This document shows positions 26,501 through 36,389 of a stretch of 64,000 nt of DNA, one piece after another. The notes beneath the pieces are model-generated. The model saw nothing but the letters and a program-made list of their open reading frames with translations, had not been told where the DNA came from and did no database searches. The translations under genes were made by a program, and so were the position numbers. Source of the DNA: Bradyrhizobium sp. RD5-C2 (GTDB taxonomy: Bacteria > Pseudomonadota > Alphaproteobacteria > Rhizobiales > Xanthobacteraceae). The stretch's first letter is position 1. Each line of letters opens with the position of its first letter. The stretch covers positions 140,273-204,272 of the forward strand of contig NZ_BOVL01000009.1 in assembly GCF_019972155.1 (NCBI RefSeq). The letters run 5' to 3'.

Positions 26501-26838
26501 AACAGATCGAGCGCCTCCGGCGACGGGCCGACGAAGGTGATCTTCTCCTCGGCGCAGCGCCGCGCCAGCTGGGTATTCTCGCTGAGGAAGCCGTAGCCCG
26601 GATGCAGCGCGTCGCAACCCGTGGCCTTGGCTACCGCAATCACCGCCTCGATGTCGAGATACGCCCGCGCGCCGCGGCCGGGGAGCTCGTGGCACGCATC
26701 GGCGGATCGGACATGCAGCGAGGCAGCATCGTCGGCGGGATAGATCGCGACCGTCGCGATGCCGCTCTCTGCCGCGGCGCGGGCAATGCGGATCGCGATC
26801 TCACCGCGGTTGGCAATCAGCAATTTCTTGAACGACAT
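23530..26838 (-). CDS. Single-chain biotin-dependent acyl-CoA carboxylase
   Basis: A 1,102-residue chain containing all activities of an acyl-CoA carboxylase. Biotin carboxylase spans about residues 1-450 (ATP loop GGGGRGM at 163-169, EANPRLQVEH at 296-305). A biotin carrier domain lies near 495-565, with biotinyl Lys531 in ESMKM. The carboxyltransferase spans about 600-1100. Size and order match the long-chain acyl-CoA carboxylases described from Rhodopseudomonas palustris and mycobacteria. The start is the ATG with GGTGG seven bases upstream; another ATG lies six bases earlier. It is the last gene of a seven-gene operon with a CoA-transferase and importer, so the substrate is probably the acyl-CoA made by that pathway. 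Confidence 0.9.
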   Translation of the reverse strand: MSFKKLLIANRGEIAIRIARAAAESGIATVAIYPADDAASLHVRSADACHELPGRGARAYLDIEAVIAVAKATGCDALHPGYGFLSENTQLARRCAEEKITFVGPSPEALDLFGDKAKAKALAKKCGVPIIAGTSGATTLDEAKAFFASLGANAAVMVKAIAGGGGRGMRVVEDLAKLDEAYARCQSEAKAAFGNDAVYVEWLIRKARHIEVQIIGDRHGAISHLWERECTIQRRNQKLIEVAPSPSLSESLRARIIEAAKQLASAARYDNLGTFEFLVDDEAEESKGEGAFAFIEANPRLQVEHTVTEAVLGLDLVRSQLAVAAGATLASLGLAQSAVPLPRGYAMQLRVNMEVMDEKGVTKPTGGTLSVFDLPSGPGVRVDTFGYSGYRTSAAFDSLLAKVIVHSPSPKWTDVVHKASRTLREFRIGGVATNIPFLGAILAHQSFARNKISTNFIDTHVAALVGAAKEHAAPLLEVSEAAVTKSVAIEAAPEGSLPVPAPLQGTIVAIEVAEGDLVRPGQQIAVLESMKMEHLVTAPHGGRVTKIAGGPGLTLMHGEPILFLEPAEVDGHTAEEAAAIDLDHIRADLGELIARKAITLDENRPASVERRRKTNQRTARENIAQLVDEGSFVEYGSLAIAAQRRRRKVEDLIKNTPADGLIAGVATVNAKDFGADGARCMVISYDYTVLAGTQGHMNHKKIDRMLGLAEQWRMPLVFYAEGGGGRPGDTDRLGMTGLDGPSFVQFAKLSGLVPVVGVVSGYCFAGNAAMLGVCDVIIATKNASIGMGGPAMIEGGGLGVYHPAEVGPVSFQSPNGVIDILVEDEEEATAVAQKYLSYFQGAVADWKAPDQRLLRRAIPENRLRVYDIRNVIDLMADEGSVLEIRRDFGVGMITAFIRIEGKPFGLIANNPKHLGGAIDAAAGDKAARFMQLCDAFDIPIVSLCDTPGFMVGPEAEKTAIVRHVARMFVTGASITVPLFGVVLRKGYGLGAQSMIGGGFHASFFTVAWPTGEFGGMGLEGYVRLGFRKEMEGIADPLEREKYFQTKVAELYANGKAVSIASVLEIDEVIDPADTRHWIMAGLRSVPKVEPRTHRKRPCIDAW

Positions 26839-26855
26839 GATCATTCCACCAAAGG

Positions 26856-27740
26856 TCAACGATCCTTCATGGTCGGATCGAGCACGACACGCAAGGATTC
26901 CCCAAGCGCATTGAACGCCAGGGAGACGACGAGAATGGCAAGGCCCGGCGCATACATCTGCTCCGGGGCGATTTCCATGTATTGGTAGGCGCGCGCCAGC
27001 ATGGCGCCCCAGCTCGGGTCCGGCGGCTGGATGCCGAGGCCGAGGAACGACAGGCTGGCCTCGGCCAGGAGCGCCGCAGCGAGCAGCAGCGTCACCTGCA
27101 CGATGACTGGCTGCAGCGTGTTCGGCAGCACGTGGCGCCACAGCACATGCCAGGTCGGCGCCCCAAATCCCCTCGACGCGTCGACATAGAGCTCCTGCCG
27201 CACGATCAGCGTGCGGGCGCGGACGATGCGCGCCAAGGCCGGGAACATCGTGATGCCGATCGCGATCATGCCGTTGGTCAGGCCGATGCCGAGCGCACCG
27301 GTGACCGCGATCGCCAGCACGATGGCGGGAAACGACAGGAACGTGTCGATGATGCGGCTGATGATGTCGTCGATCCAGCCGCCGAAATAGCCGGCGATCA
27401 GGCCGACCGGCAGCCCGATCAGAACCGCGACGCCGACCGCAAGCAGGCTGGCATAGACGGTGGCCGGCGCGCCGTAGATCAGGCGGGAGAAGATGTCGCG
27501 GCCGAGATCGTCGGTGCCGAGCAGATGCAGCGGCCCCGGCGGCGCTAGCATGTTGTTGACGTCCTGCGCGGTCGGCGCATAGGGCGCGATCCAGGGCGCG
27601 CCGATCGCGACGACAACCAGCACCGACAGCACCAGGATCGACAGCGCGGCGCGGAGATCGCCGGCGAGCCAACGCAGGAAACGCCGCAGCCGGGTCGGCT
27701 TTGCTGATATCTTCAGCGGAGCGAGCGCGGTGTCGGTCAT
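26856..27740 (-). CDS. ABC transporter permease, dipeptide/oligopeptide (DppC) type
   Basis: A 294-residue inner-membrane permease with about six helices and the EAA-type loop seen in DppC proteins (the RARTLIVRQELYVDASRGFG region). An N-terminal cytoplasmic stretch precedes the first helix, as usual for DppC. Its start overlaps the DppB-type gene stop by four bases. With the neighbouring permease, two ATPases and binding protein it completes a peptide/nickel/opine-type importer. Ligand unknown. Confidence 0.92.
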   Translation of the reverse strand: MTDTALAPLKISAKPTRLRRFLRWLAGDLRAALSILVLSVLVVVAIGAPWIAPYAPTAQDVNNMLAPPGPLHLLGTDDLGRDIFSRLIYGAPATVYASLLAVGVAVLIGLPVGLIAGYFGGWIDDIISRIIDTFLSFPAIVLAIAVTGALGIGLTNGMIAIGITMFPALARIVRARTLIVRQELYVDASRGFGAPTWHVLWRHVLPNTLQPVIVQVTLLLAAALLAEASLSFLGLGIQPPDPSWGAMLARAYQYMEIAPEQMYAPGLAILVVSLAFNALGESLRVVLDPTMKDR

Positions 27741-28693
27741 TGCTCGATCCTCGGATCGACCGCGGCACAGAGCAGATCCGTGATCAGATTCACCGCGATG
27801 ACGACGACCACCATGGTGAAGACGACACCCTGCACGATCGGGAAATCGCGCTGGATCGCGCCGCGCACGATCAGGCTGCCGAGGCCGGGAATGGCGAACA
27901 CCGCCTCAATCACGACGGTCGCCGCCAGCATGCGGTTGACCAGCAGGCTGATGATCGTGAGCAGATTGACGCCGACATTCTTCAGGCCGTGCTGCCAGAG
28001 GATGCGGGACATCGACAATCCCTTGGCATGCAGCGTGCGGACATATTGCGACGACAGCACCTCCAGCAGCGCACCGCGCAACTGGCGCGCGACCTCGGCC
28101 ATGCCATAGGCCGCGATCGCGATGGCCGGCAGCAGCGCGTGCCGGATCGCGTCGATCGGCGAGACGCTGAAGGATTTCGCGCCGGTCGCCGGCAGCCAGT
28201 TCAGCTTCAGCGAGAACTCCGCCACCAGGATCATCGCGAGCCAGAAGCCGGGCACCGCGACGCCGAGCGACGCAATCATGCTGATCAGCTTGTCGACCCA
28301 GCCGTTCGGCTTGATCGCGGCCATCACGCCCATCGGAATGCCGGTGACCAGCGCCAGCACCAGCGCGATCACGACGATCAAGAGTGTGTTCGGGAAGGCG
28401 CGGCCGATCGAGACCGCGACCTTCTCGCCGGTCAACAGCGATTGCGAGAGATCGCCCTGCGCGACATGGCCGAGCCAGGCGCCATATTGCACCAGGAACG
28501 ACCGATCGAGGCCGTAGATCTGCCTGATCTCGGTGATCCGCGCATCGGTCGCGTTGTCGCCCGCCAAGGTCACGGCGATGTCGCCTGGCACCAGCTTGAG
28601 CAGCGCGAACACCATGAAGGTCGCGAGCAGGATCACGGGCAGCGCCTGCACGAGGCGGCTGCCGATGACCTTGACTGGTGACCGTCGTGCCAT
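27737..28693 (-). CDS. ABC transporter permease, dipeptide/oligopeptide (DppB) type
   Basis: A 318-residue inner-membrane permease. The N-terminal helix and VPGDIAVTLAGDNATD segment are typical of DppB, as is the ARQLRGALLEVLSSQYVRTLHAKGL loop that contacts the ATPase. It starts three bases after the binding-protein gene and overlaps the next permease by four. It is part of the seven-gene operon. Confidence 0.92.
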   Translation of the reverse strand: MARRSPVKVIGSRLVQALPVILLATFMVFALLKLVPGDIAVTLAGDNATDARITEIRQIYGLDRSFLVQYGAWLGHVAQGDLSQSLLTGEKVAVSIGRAFPNTLLIVVIALVLALVTGIPMGVMAAIKPNGWVDKLISMIASLGVAVPGFWLAMILVAEFSLKLNWLPATGAKSFSVSPIDAIRHALLPAIAIAAYGMAEVARQLRGALLEVLSSQYVRTLHAKGLSMSRILWQHGLKNVGVNLLTIISLLVNRMLAATVVIEAVFAIPGLGSLIVRGAIQRDFPIVQGVVFTMVVVVIAVNLITDLLCAAVDPRIEQ

Positions 28694-28696
28694 GGT

Positions 28697-30244
28697 TCAG
28701 CCTTCGAGCCAGACGTCGTCGTATTTCGGCTTGCCAAGGAGATTGGGCCGATAGCCCTGCACCTTCTTGTTCATGGCGACCAGCTCGAACTGGAACGCCA
28801 GCGGCACGACGAAGGCGTTTTCCATCACCAGCCGTTGCACGGTGGCGAACGCCTTGCGCCTGACCTCGATGTCTTCCGATGCGCGCGAGTCCTTGATCGC
28901 GGCTTCGAGCTCAGGAGGCACCGGCGCGCGGCCGGCATTGTAGTAGGCGTCCTTGGTGAACATCAGCGAGTAGGTCAAGCTCGGATCGGGCCGCCCGGTC
29001 CAGGCCGACAACAACCCGGCCCCCTTCTTCTCCGCACCGAAGAAGGCAGCAGAGGCTTCCGCGACCGTGCCGTTGACAAAACGCACGTTGATGCCCGCCT
29101 TACGCAATTGCTCGATCAGGATCTCCTCACGCTGCACCGAATCTTGATCGGTGTAACCGCCGATCTCGATCGGGGTGCCTTCCTTGAAGCCCGCCTCGGC
29201 GAGCAGCTTGCGGGCCTTGTCGGGATCATAGGGATAGAGCTTGGCAACCTCGGCATCATAGGCCCAGTGCGACTTCGGCAGATTCATGTAGGCCGGCTCC
29301 GCAAGGCCCGCGAGCGCGGCTTTGGCGAAGGACTCGCGGTCGATCGCAAAGTTCAGCGCCTGGCGGACCTTGATGTTGTCGAACGGCGGCTTGGCCCAGT
29401 TCAGGAAGATCTGGAACACATAGAGCGTCGGGCCATGCACGACCTTGACGCTGGAAGCACGCTCGATGATCGCCTTCTGCCGCGGCGGCAATTGATAGAT
29501 CAGATCGTTCTGCCCGGCGGTAACCGAGCGCGCGCCGGTGGTGAGCTCGGGAATGATCGAGAACTCGATGCCGTCGGGACAAGGACGGTCCGGCTTCCAG
29601 TATTTCTCGTTGCGCTTGACCACGATCTTCTCGCCGTCGGCCCAACTCACGAAAGCATAGGCGCCGGCGCCGACCGGCTTGCGCGTCACGACGCCACCCT
29701 CGGCGACCTTCAGCGCCGTCGGCGACACCATCATGCCGGCGCGATCGGACAGAATGCCCGGCAGCGCCGTATCCGGCGTCTTCAGCTTCAAGGTCACCTG
29801 CTGCGGCCCGGTAACCTCGACCGAGGCGACCGAGAGCAGATCGGCCTTGATGTTCGACTTGGCATCGCCCCGGTTGCGATCGAGATTGAACTTGACCGCC
29901 TCGGCATCGAGCGGCGTGCCGTCATGGAAGGTGACGCCGGCGCGGATGTTGAGCACCAGCGTATTGGGATCGGTGAACTTCCAGCTTTCGGCGAGCGCCG
30001 GCTTCGGCTTCAGCGTCTCGAACTCCCATTCCACCAGCGTGTCGTACATCGTGAACAGGAAGGCGTGATCGGAGCCAGCGCCGCCGGTTGCCGGATCGAG
30101 GCTCGACGGATTGGCCGGCGCTGAGATCCGCAAGGTGCCGCCCTTCTTCGGCGTGCCTTGCGCGAACGCACGGCCGCCGAGCGTGGTGCTGGCGAGTGCG
30201 CCCGAGAGCAGCGCCATGGCCTCGCGTCGTGTCGTCATCGTCAT
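28697..30244 (-). CDS. ABC transporter substrate-binding protein, family 5 (peptide type)
   Basis: A 515-residue periplasmic binding protein of the DppA/OppA family. The N-terminus MTMTTRREAMALLSGALA is a twin-arginine-like export signal ending near AFA-Q. The mature GGTLRISAPANPSSLDPATG opening is diagnostic. The ATG at 30244 follows GGAGAC by eight bases and overlaps the ATPase stop by four bases. The longer upstream reading is inside the ATPase gene. It delivers the ligand to the adjacent permease pair. Confidence 0.92.
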   Translation of the reverse strand: MTMTTRREAMALLSGALASTTLGGRAFAQGTPKKGGTLRISAPANPSSLDPATGGAGSDHAFLFTMYDTLVEWEFETLKPKPALAESWKFTDPNTLVLNIRAGVTFHDGTPLDAEAVKFNLDRNRGDAKSNIKADLLSVASVEVTGPQQVTLKLKTPDTALPGILSDRAGMMVSPTALKVAEGGVVTRKPVGAGAYAFVSWADGEKIVVKRNEKYWKPDRPCPDGIEFSIIPELTTGARSVTAGQNDLIYQLPPRQKAIIERASSVKVVHGPTLYVFQIFLNWAKPPFDNIKVRQALNFAIDRESFAKAALAGLAEPAYMNLPKSHWAYDAEVAKLYPYDPDKARKLLAEAGFKEGTPIEIGGYTDQDSVQREEILIEQLRKAGINVRFVNGTVAEASAAFFGAEKKGAGLLSAWTGRPDPSLTYSLMFTKDAYYNAGRAPVPPELEAAIKDSRASEDIEVRRKAFATVQRLVMENAFVVPLAFQFELVAMNKKVQGYRPNLLGKPKYDDVWLEG

Positions 30245-31259
30245 GGCGTTGTCTCCGGTATGTTTGTCGAAAAATTCGGGCGGTCGGCGAAATGGCAGGC
30301 CACCCAGTGATCGGGCTTCAGCTCGCGCCACTCCGGCACACGCTCGGTGCAGAGCGGCTGCACGTGCGGGCAGCGGGTGCGGAACCGGCATCCCGACGGC
30401 GGATCGATCGGGCTCGGCACCTCGCCCTGCAGCACGATCCGCTGCGCCTCGCGCATCGTCGACGGCAGCGGCCGCGGCTCGGCCGACAGCAGCGCAATGG
30501 TGTAGGGATGCAGCGGCCGCTCGGCGACCTCTTCGGTCGGCCCGAGTTCGACGAACTGGCCGAGATACATCACCGCGACGCGCTCGCTGATATGCGAGAC
30601 CACGGCGAGATCATGCGTGATGAAGACGTAGGTCAGCCCGAGATCGCGCTGCAGATCGGCAAACAGGTTGAGCACGTCGCCACGGATCGACATGTCGAGC
30701 GCAGCCACCACCTCGTCGCAGACGATCAGTTTCGGCTTGAGCGTCAGCGCACGAGCGATCACGACGCGCTGCTTCTGGCCGCCGGACAGCTGATGCGGAT
30801 AGCGCTCGCCGAATTCCTGCGGCAGCCCGACGCGCTCCAGCGCCTCCCGCCCCAGCCGCTCCCGCTCGGCGCGGCTGCCGACACGGGCGAGTTCCAGCGG
30901 CTCCAGCACCGAGGCCAGGATGGTCATGCGCGGATTCAACGCGGCGTTGGGATCCTGGAAGATGATCTGATAGTCGCGGCGATGACTTTGAAACTCCCGG
31001 CGCGGCAGCGCCAGCGGGTCGATGCCGTCATGCAGGATGGCGCCGGCACTGGGATTGAGCAGAAACACCAACGCGCGGCCAATCGTCGTCTTGCCCGAGC
31101 CGGATTCGCCGATGATGCCAAAGGTCTCGCCGCGCCGGACATCGAAATTGACGCCATCGACCGCCTTCACGGTGGCGCGGCGGTCCGTGGTCTGGAAGCG
31201 GACCTGGAGATCGCGCACCGAGATGATGGGTTCGCGGCGGGGCTCGGCTGTAGTTGCGG

Positions 31260-31263
<4 letters not shown>
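30241..31263 (-). CDS. ABC transporter ATP-binding protein, DppF type
   Basis: A 340-residue ATPase of the oligopeptide importer. Walker A is GESGSGKTT and the signature is LSGGQKQR. Walker B is LIVCDE, but the following residues are VVAALD instead of the near-universal PVSALD, and the next segment is MSIRGDV rather than VSIQAQV. The catalytic Glu is kept. The C-terminal cysteine-rich oligopeptide-transporter region is present (CRFRTRCP near the end). The start overlaps the previous ATPase by four bases. Confidence 0.92.
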
Positions 31264-32335
<1,072 letters not shown>

Positions 32336-32336
<1 letters not shown>

Positions 32337-34768
32337 CAACCCGCCGCCCGCTTCTTCTCTTTCACCAGCTGCTCCTCCATCAGCATCTCGGTGCCGATGA
32401 TGCCTTCGCGGGTGAGCTCCTCCAGCTCGGCGTCGGAGAGGCCGAGCATGCCGGACAGGATCTCGCGATTGTGCTCGCCGAGCGTCGGCGGCACCGAGCG
32501 GATCGCAAACGGTGCATCGCCCTCGCGGAACGGCATCGACGGCTGCGGATGCTTGCCGATGAACGCGCGATCGACCTGCTGGATGAAGCCGCGGGCGTCG
32601 AGCTGCGGGTCGTCAAGGAGGTCGATCGGCAGCCGCGCCACGCCGGAGGCGACGCCAGCAGATTGCAGCACGGCCATCGCCGCGTCGGGATCGCGTGCTG
32701 AAGTCCAGGCCGTGATCGCAGCCTCGATCTCAGCCTCGATGGCGCGGCGGCCCGCGGCCGTCTTGAGCGTCGCGTCCGTCGCCCAGTCCTCGCGGCCGAG
32801 CAGCCGCGCGAGCCTTGGCCACATCGCGTCGTCGGACACCGCGACCACGATCCAATTGTCCTCGCCATCGCAGCGAAAGCAGCCATGCGGCACGAAGTCA
32901 GGATGGCGGTTGCCGTATTTCACGGGAGGCTTGCCGTCGATCGAATGCGCGACGATCCAGGGCGCGGCGAACGGCATCATGCATTCGATCTGCGCGAGAT
33001 CGATGAATTGGCCCTGCCCCGTCAGCTTTGCGTGGATCAGCGCGGACAGCACCGCGGCAGCGCCGTTGAGGCCGCCGACGGCATCGCCGAACGCGGTATG
33101 GCTCATCACAGGCGGGCCGTCGGGATCACCGACCACGCTGGGCAAGCCGGAGCCCTGCTCCAATGTCGAGCCGTAAGCGCGGCAGTCGCGATGCACGCTG
33201 CCGGCGCCGAACGCCGACATCGACATCATCACGAGCTTCGGATTGATCTTGCTCAACACCTCGTAGCCGAGGCCGAGCTTGGGCAGCACCTCGACCGAAT
33301 AATTGTCGACCACGAGGTCGGCATCGGCGAGCAGGCGCTTCGCCAGCGCAAGCCCCTTCGGCCGGGTCAGGTCGAGCGTGATGCCGCGCTTGTTGCGGTT
33401 CATGATGCAGTAGCGCACCGACTTCTCGTACATCTGCTCCAGCACATAGGCCGGGCGGCGGTCGACGCCGCGCCACCAGTCCGGATATTGGGTCGCCTCG
33501 ATCTTGATCACATCGGCGCCGAGATCGGCGAGCGTGCGGGTGCAGATCGGCCCGGCCCAGCCCATCGAGAAATCGACGACGCGGATGCCCTCGAGCGGCA
33601 GGCGATTGGTCGGAGCCGGCTTCGGCGCTGGCACGCGCGGCGCGGCATCGCGCCTCGCCTGCTGCTCGCCGAGATCAGGCACGCGGCCGCCGCGAAGTGG
33701 CGGCGTCCCCGTCAGCCGCTGCATCGTGCCGGCGGAAAAACCGGTCTCGTCGCCGACCCTGATCGGGACGATGGCGCCGCGGGCGCGCTTCTCTTCATCG
33801 GCGATGAGATCCGCAATCTCCGGCACCGGCACGATCGGGATCTTGCGCTTGAGACCCTCTGCGAACCAATCCTGCGCGGTGCGCTGCTTCAGCTTCGGCA
33901 GGATCTTGCCTTCGATCTCGGCGACGCGCTGCAGCCGGTCGACGCCCATGACCAGCGTCGGATCGTCGCGCAGATCGGTGAGTCCGAGCATCTCGCAGAA
34001 CGCGCGCCATTGCGCCGGGGTCACCGTGGTGACGCCGAGCCAGCCTTGTTTGGTCTCGTAGATGCCGACCGGAAAGGTCGGCCAGAACCGGTTGACACCG
34101 ATCCGCCGCATGATGTCGCCGCGCTGGAACGCCTCGAACATGATGTATTCGGTGACGGCGATAGAGGCCTCGAACAGGCTGAGATGGTTTTCGCGCCCGC
34201 GCCCATCCTGCATGCGGCCCAGCACCGACGAGGCGGCCGCGATGAAGCCCCACAGCCCGCCGAGAATCCCGGTCTGGAAGTCAGGTGCGTGCATCGGCGG
34301 TCCCTGCTCGGGTCCGACCAGCTTCACAAGCCCGGTCAGTGCACGGATCGTGGAGTCGGTCGCGGCGAAATTGGCATAGGGACCGCGATCGCCGAACCAG
34401 GTGAGGTCGAGATGGATCAGGCCCGGATTGTTCCGCTTGATCGCATCGAGATCGATGCCGGGACAATTGGCCGCATCGATACCGCGCCCATCGAGCAGGA
34501 TTTCGCAGCCGGCAATCAGCTCATGCAGGCGCGACGTGGCGCTCGCGCCGCTCTGGTCGAGCACGACACTCGATTTATTGAAGTTCAGAAACGCAAACCA
34601 CGCGCTGTGCCCCTGCGGCGTCAGCGGCTCCGCGCGGCGAAGCGGATCGCCCGCCGGTGGCTCGATCTTCTGCACATCGGCGCCGAAATCGGCGAACAGC
34701 CGCGCGCAATAGCTCGTCGCCGCCGCACTTCCGATCTCGACTATCCGCAGATGCGACAACGCGCCCAT
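32336..34768 (-). CDS. Double-length class III CoA-transferase (CaiB/BaiF family)
   Basis: An 810-residue protein made of two CaiB/BaiF domains, roughly 1-385 and 400-810. Each opens with the family's LxxLRIVE/DF and FADFGADVxKIE pattern: ARLFADFGADVQKIEPPAGD in the first and RTLADLGADVIKIEATQYPD in the second. Typical family members are about 400 residues, so this is a tandem fusion. Class III enzymes move CoA between carboxylic acids. The ATG has AGGAA five bases upstream. It is the first gene of the seven-gene operon with the importer and carboxylase, and probably activates the imported acid. Confidence 0.9.
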
Positions 34769-34873
34769 CACGCTTCCTCGCGACAAAATGACCAGCCGAC
34801 GACATCGGCTGATTCAGTTTCTTGTTGCGTGAACTTGAAGCCGCGCCGACTGTGTGATGCAAGTGGAATTTTC

Positions 34874-34888
34874 TTCCGTTTGACGGAA
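34874..34888. promoter_or_regulatory. 15-bp palindrome in the divergent promoter of CoA-transferase and enolase-family genes
   Basis: TTCCGT and ACGGAA arms (6 bp each, perfect) around a 3-base centre. It lies near the middle of the 244-base gap between the two divergent start codons. It is a good candidate operator for joint control; no regulator gene is adjacent. Confidence 0.4.
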
Positions 34889-35012
34889 TTCACGCGATTG
34901 CCGCAGCACTTTGCAACAAGCGTGCGTTGACGGTCTGCCGCCGTGCGGTTGACGCATTGCTCGATCCGCTATTGTGCTCCCTTCAACACCAACAAACGCC
35001 GGGCAGGAAACC

Positions 35013-36227
35013 ATGAGCAAATCCACCAACATCAAAAGCGTCGAGACGCTCGCCTGCGATGCCGGCTGGCGGAATTATCATTTCGTCAAGGTGACGACGT
35101 CAGACGGGCTGGTCGGCTGGAGCGAATATGACGAGGGCTTTGGTGCGCCCGGCGTAACCGCCGCAATCGAGCGGCTGTCGGCACGCGTGGTCGGCAAGAA
35201 CGCGTTCGAGCACGAGCGGATCTATGTGGAACTGTTCGCAGCAACACGCCCCGCCGCTGGCGGCGTGGTGGCGCTGGCGTTAGGTGCCATCGAGAACGCG
35301 TTGCTCGACGTCAAGGCCAAGGCGCTCGGCGTGCCCTGCTACGATCTGCTCGGCGGCAAGATCCGCGACCGCGTGCGGGTCTATTGGTCGCATTGCGCGA
35401 CCTGGCGCATCAATCATCCCGATTGGTACAAGCCGGCCATCACCGATCTCGACGGCGTCAAGGCGATCGGCTCCGAGGTGCGCGAGAAGAAATTCTCGGC
35501 GATGAAGACCAACATCTTCGTCTACACCGACGGCAAGCCGCAAGGCTGGCGTCCCGGCTTCGGCGCGCCGTTCCAGCCCGAGATCAATGTCGACCGCACC
35601 GTGCTGCGCAATCTCTGCATGCATCTGGAGGCGATCCGCGACGGCGCGGGGCCGGATGTCGACCTGCTGCTCGACCTCAACTTCAACGCCAAGACAGAAG
35701 GCTATCTGAAGATCCTGCGCGCCATCGAGAAGATGGACATGTTCTGGGTCGAGATCGACACCTTCAACCCGCAGGCGCTCGGCTACATCCGCCGCCGGAG
35801 CCCGCATCCGATCTCGTCCTGCGAGACGCTTTTGGGCCTGCGCGAATTCCTGCCCTATTTCACCGAGCAGGCGATGGACGTCGCGATCATCGACACGCCG
35901 TGGAACGGCGTCTGGCAGTCGATGAAGATCGCCGCGGCCGCCGAGCATTTCGAGGTCAACGTCGCGCCGCATAATTTCTACGGCCACCTCTGCACCATGA
36001 TGAATGCGCATTTCTGCGCGGCGGTGCCGAACCTGCGCATCATGGAGACCGACATCGATCGCCTGGCCTGGGACCACGAGCTGTTCACCCATGTGCCGGA
36101 GTTCGTCGACGGCCATCTCGTGATCCCGGACCGTCCGGGCTGGGGCACCGAGCCGAACGAGCAAGGCCTCCGCGCGCATCCGCCGAAGAACAAGGGCGGG
36201 CTGTTGAATTATGGGCTGAAGAAGTAG
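35013..36227 (+). CDS. Enolase superfamily protein (mandelate racemase/muconate-lactonizing type)
   Basis: A 404-residue enolase-superfamily enzyme, which removes a proton next to a carboxylate to racemise, dehydrate or cycloisomerise an acid. The likely base is Lys165 (SAMKTN). Metal ligands are probably Asp221 (LLLDLNFN), Glu247 (WVEIDT) and Glu271 (SSCETLLG). A possible second base is His320 (NVAPHNFYGH). The start is ATG 35013 with AGGAAA upstream. It is divergent from the CoA-transferase/importer operon and may act on the same acid. The exact reaction cannot be told. Confidence 0.85.
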   Translation: MSKSTNIKSVETLACDAGWRNYHFVKVTTSDGLVGWSEYDEGFGAPGVTAAIERLSARVVGKNAFEHERIYVELFAATRPAAGGVVALALGAIENALLDVKAKALGVPCYDLLGGKIRDRVRVYWSHCATWRINHPDWYKPAITDLDGVKAIGSEVREKKFSAMKTNIFVYTDGKPQGWRPGFGAPFQPEINVDRTVLRNLCMHLEAIRDGAGPDVDLLLDLNFNAKTEGYLKILRAIEKMDMFWVEIDTFNPQALGYIRRRSPHPISSCETLLGLREFLPYFTEQAMDVAIIDTPWNGVWQSMKIAAAAEHFEVNVAPHNFYGHLCTMMNAHFCAAVPNLRIMETDIDRLAWDHELFTHVPEFVDGHLVIPDRPGWGTEPNEQGLRAHPPKNKGGLLNYGLKK

Positions 36228-36251
36228 GGATTGCGCCCGCTCCCACCCCAT

Positions 36252-36374
36252 CGTCGTCCCGGCGAAGGCCGGGACCCATAACCACCGATCGAGGGTGTGA
36301 AAAGGACTGGTGCCCCAGCGGAGCAAAACAATTTCCAGCTGGGGTAATGGGTCCCGGTCTTCGCCGGGACGACG
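36252..36374. repeat. Inverted-repeat intergenic element (CGTCGTCC type, copy 2)
   Basis: Arms at 36252-36277 and 36349-36374 are reverse complements with one mismatch, and each folds on itself (CGTCGTCCCGGC...). It has the same design and nearly the same length as 23238-23358. It separates the convergent enolase-family and binding-protein genes and may serve as a two-way terminator. Confidence 0.8.
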
Positions 36375-36389
36375 CTAGCTAGAGCGACC

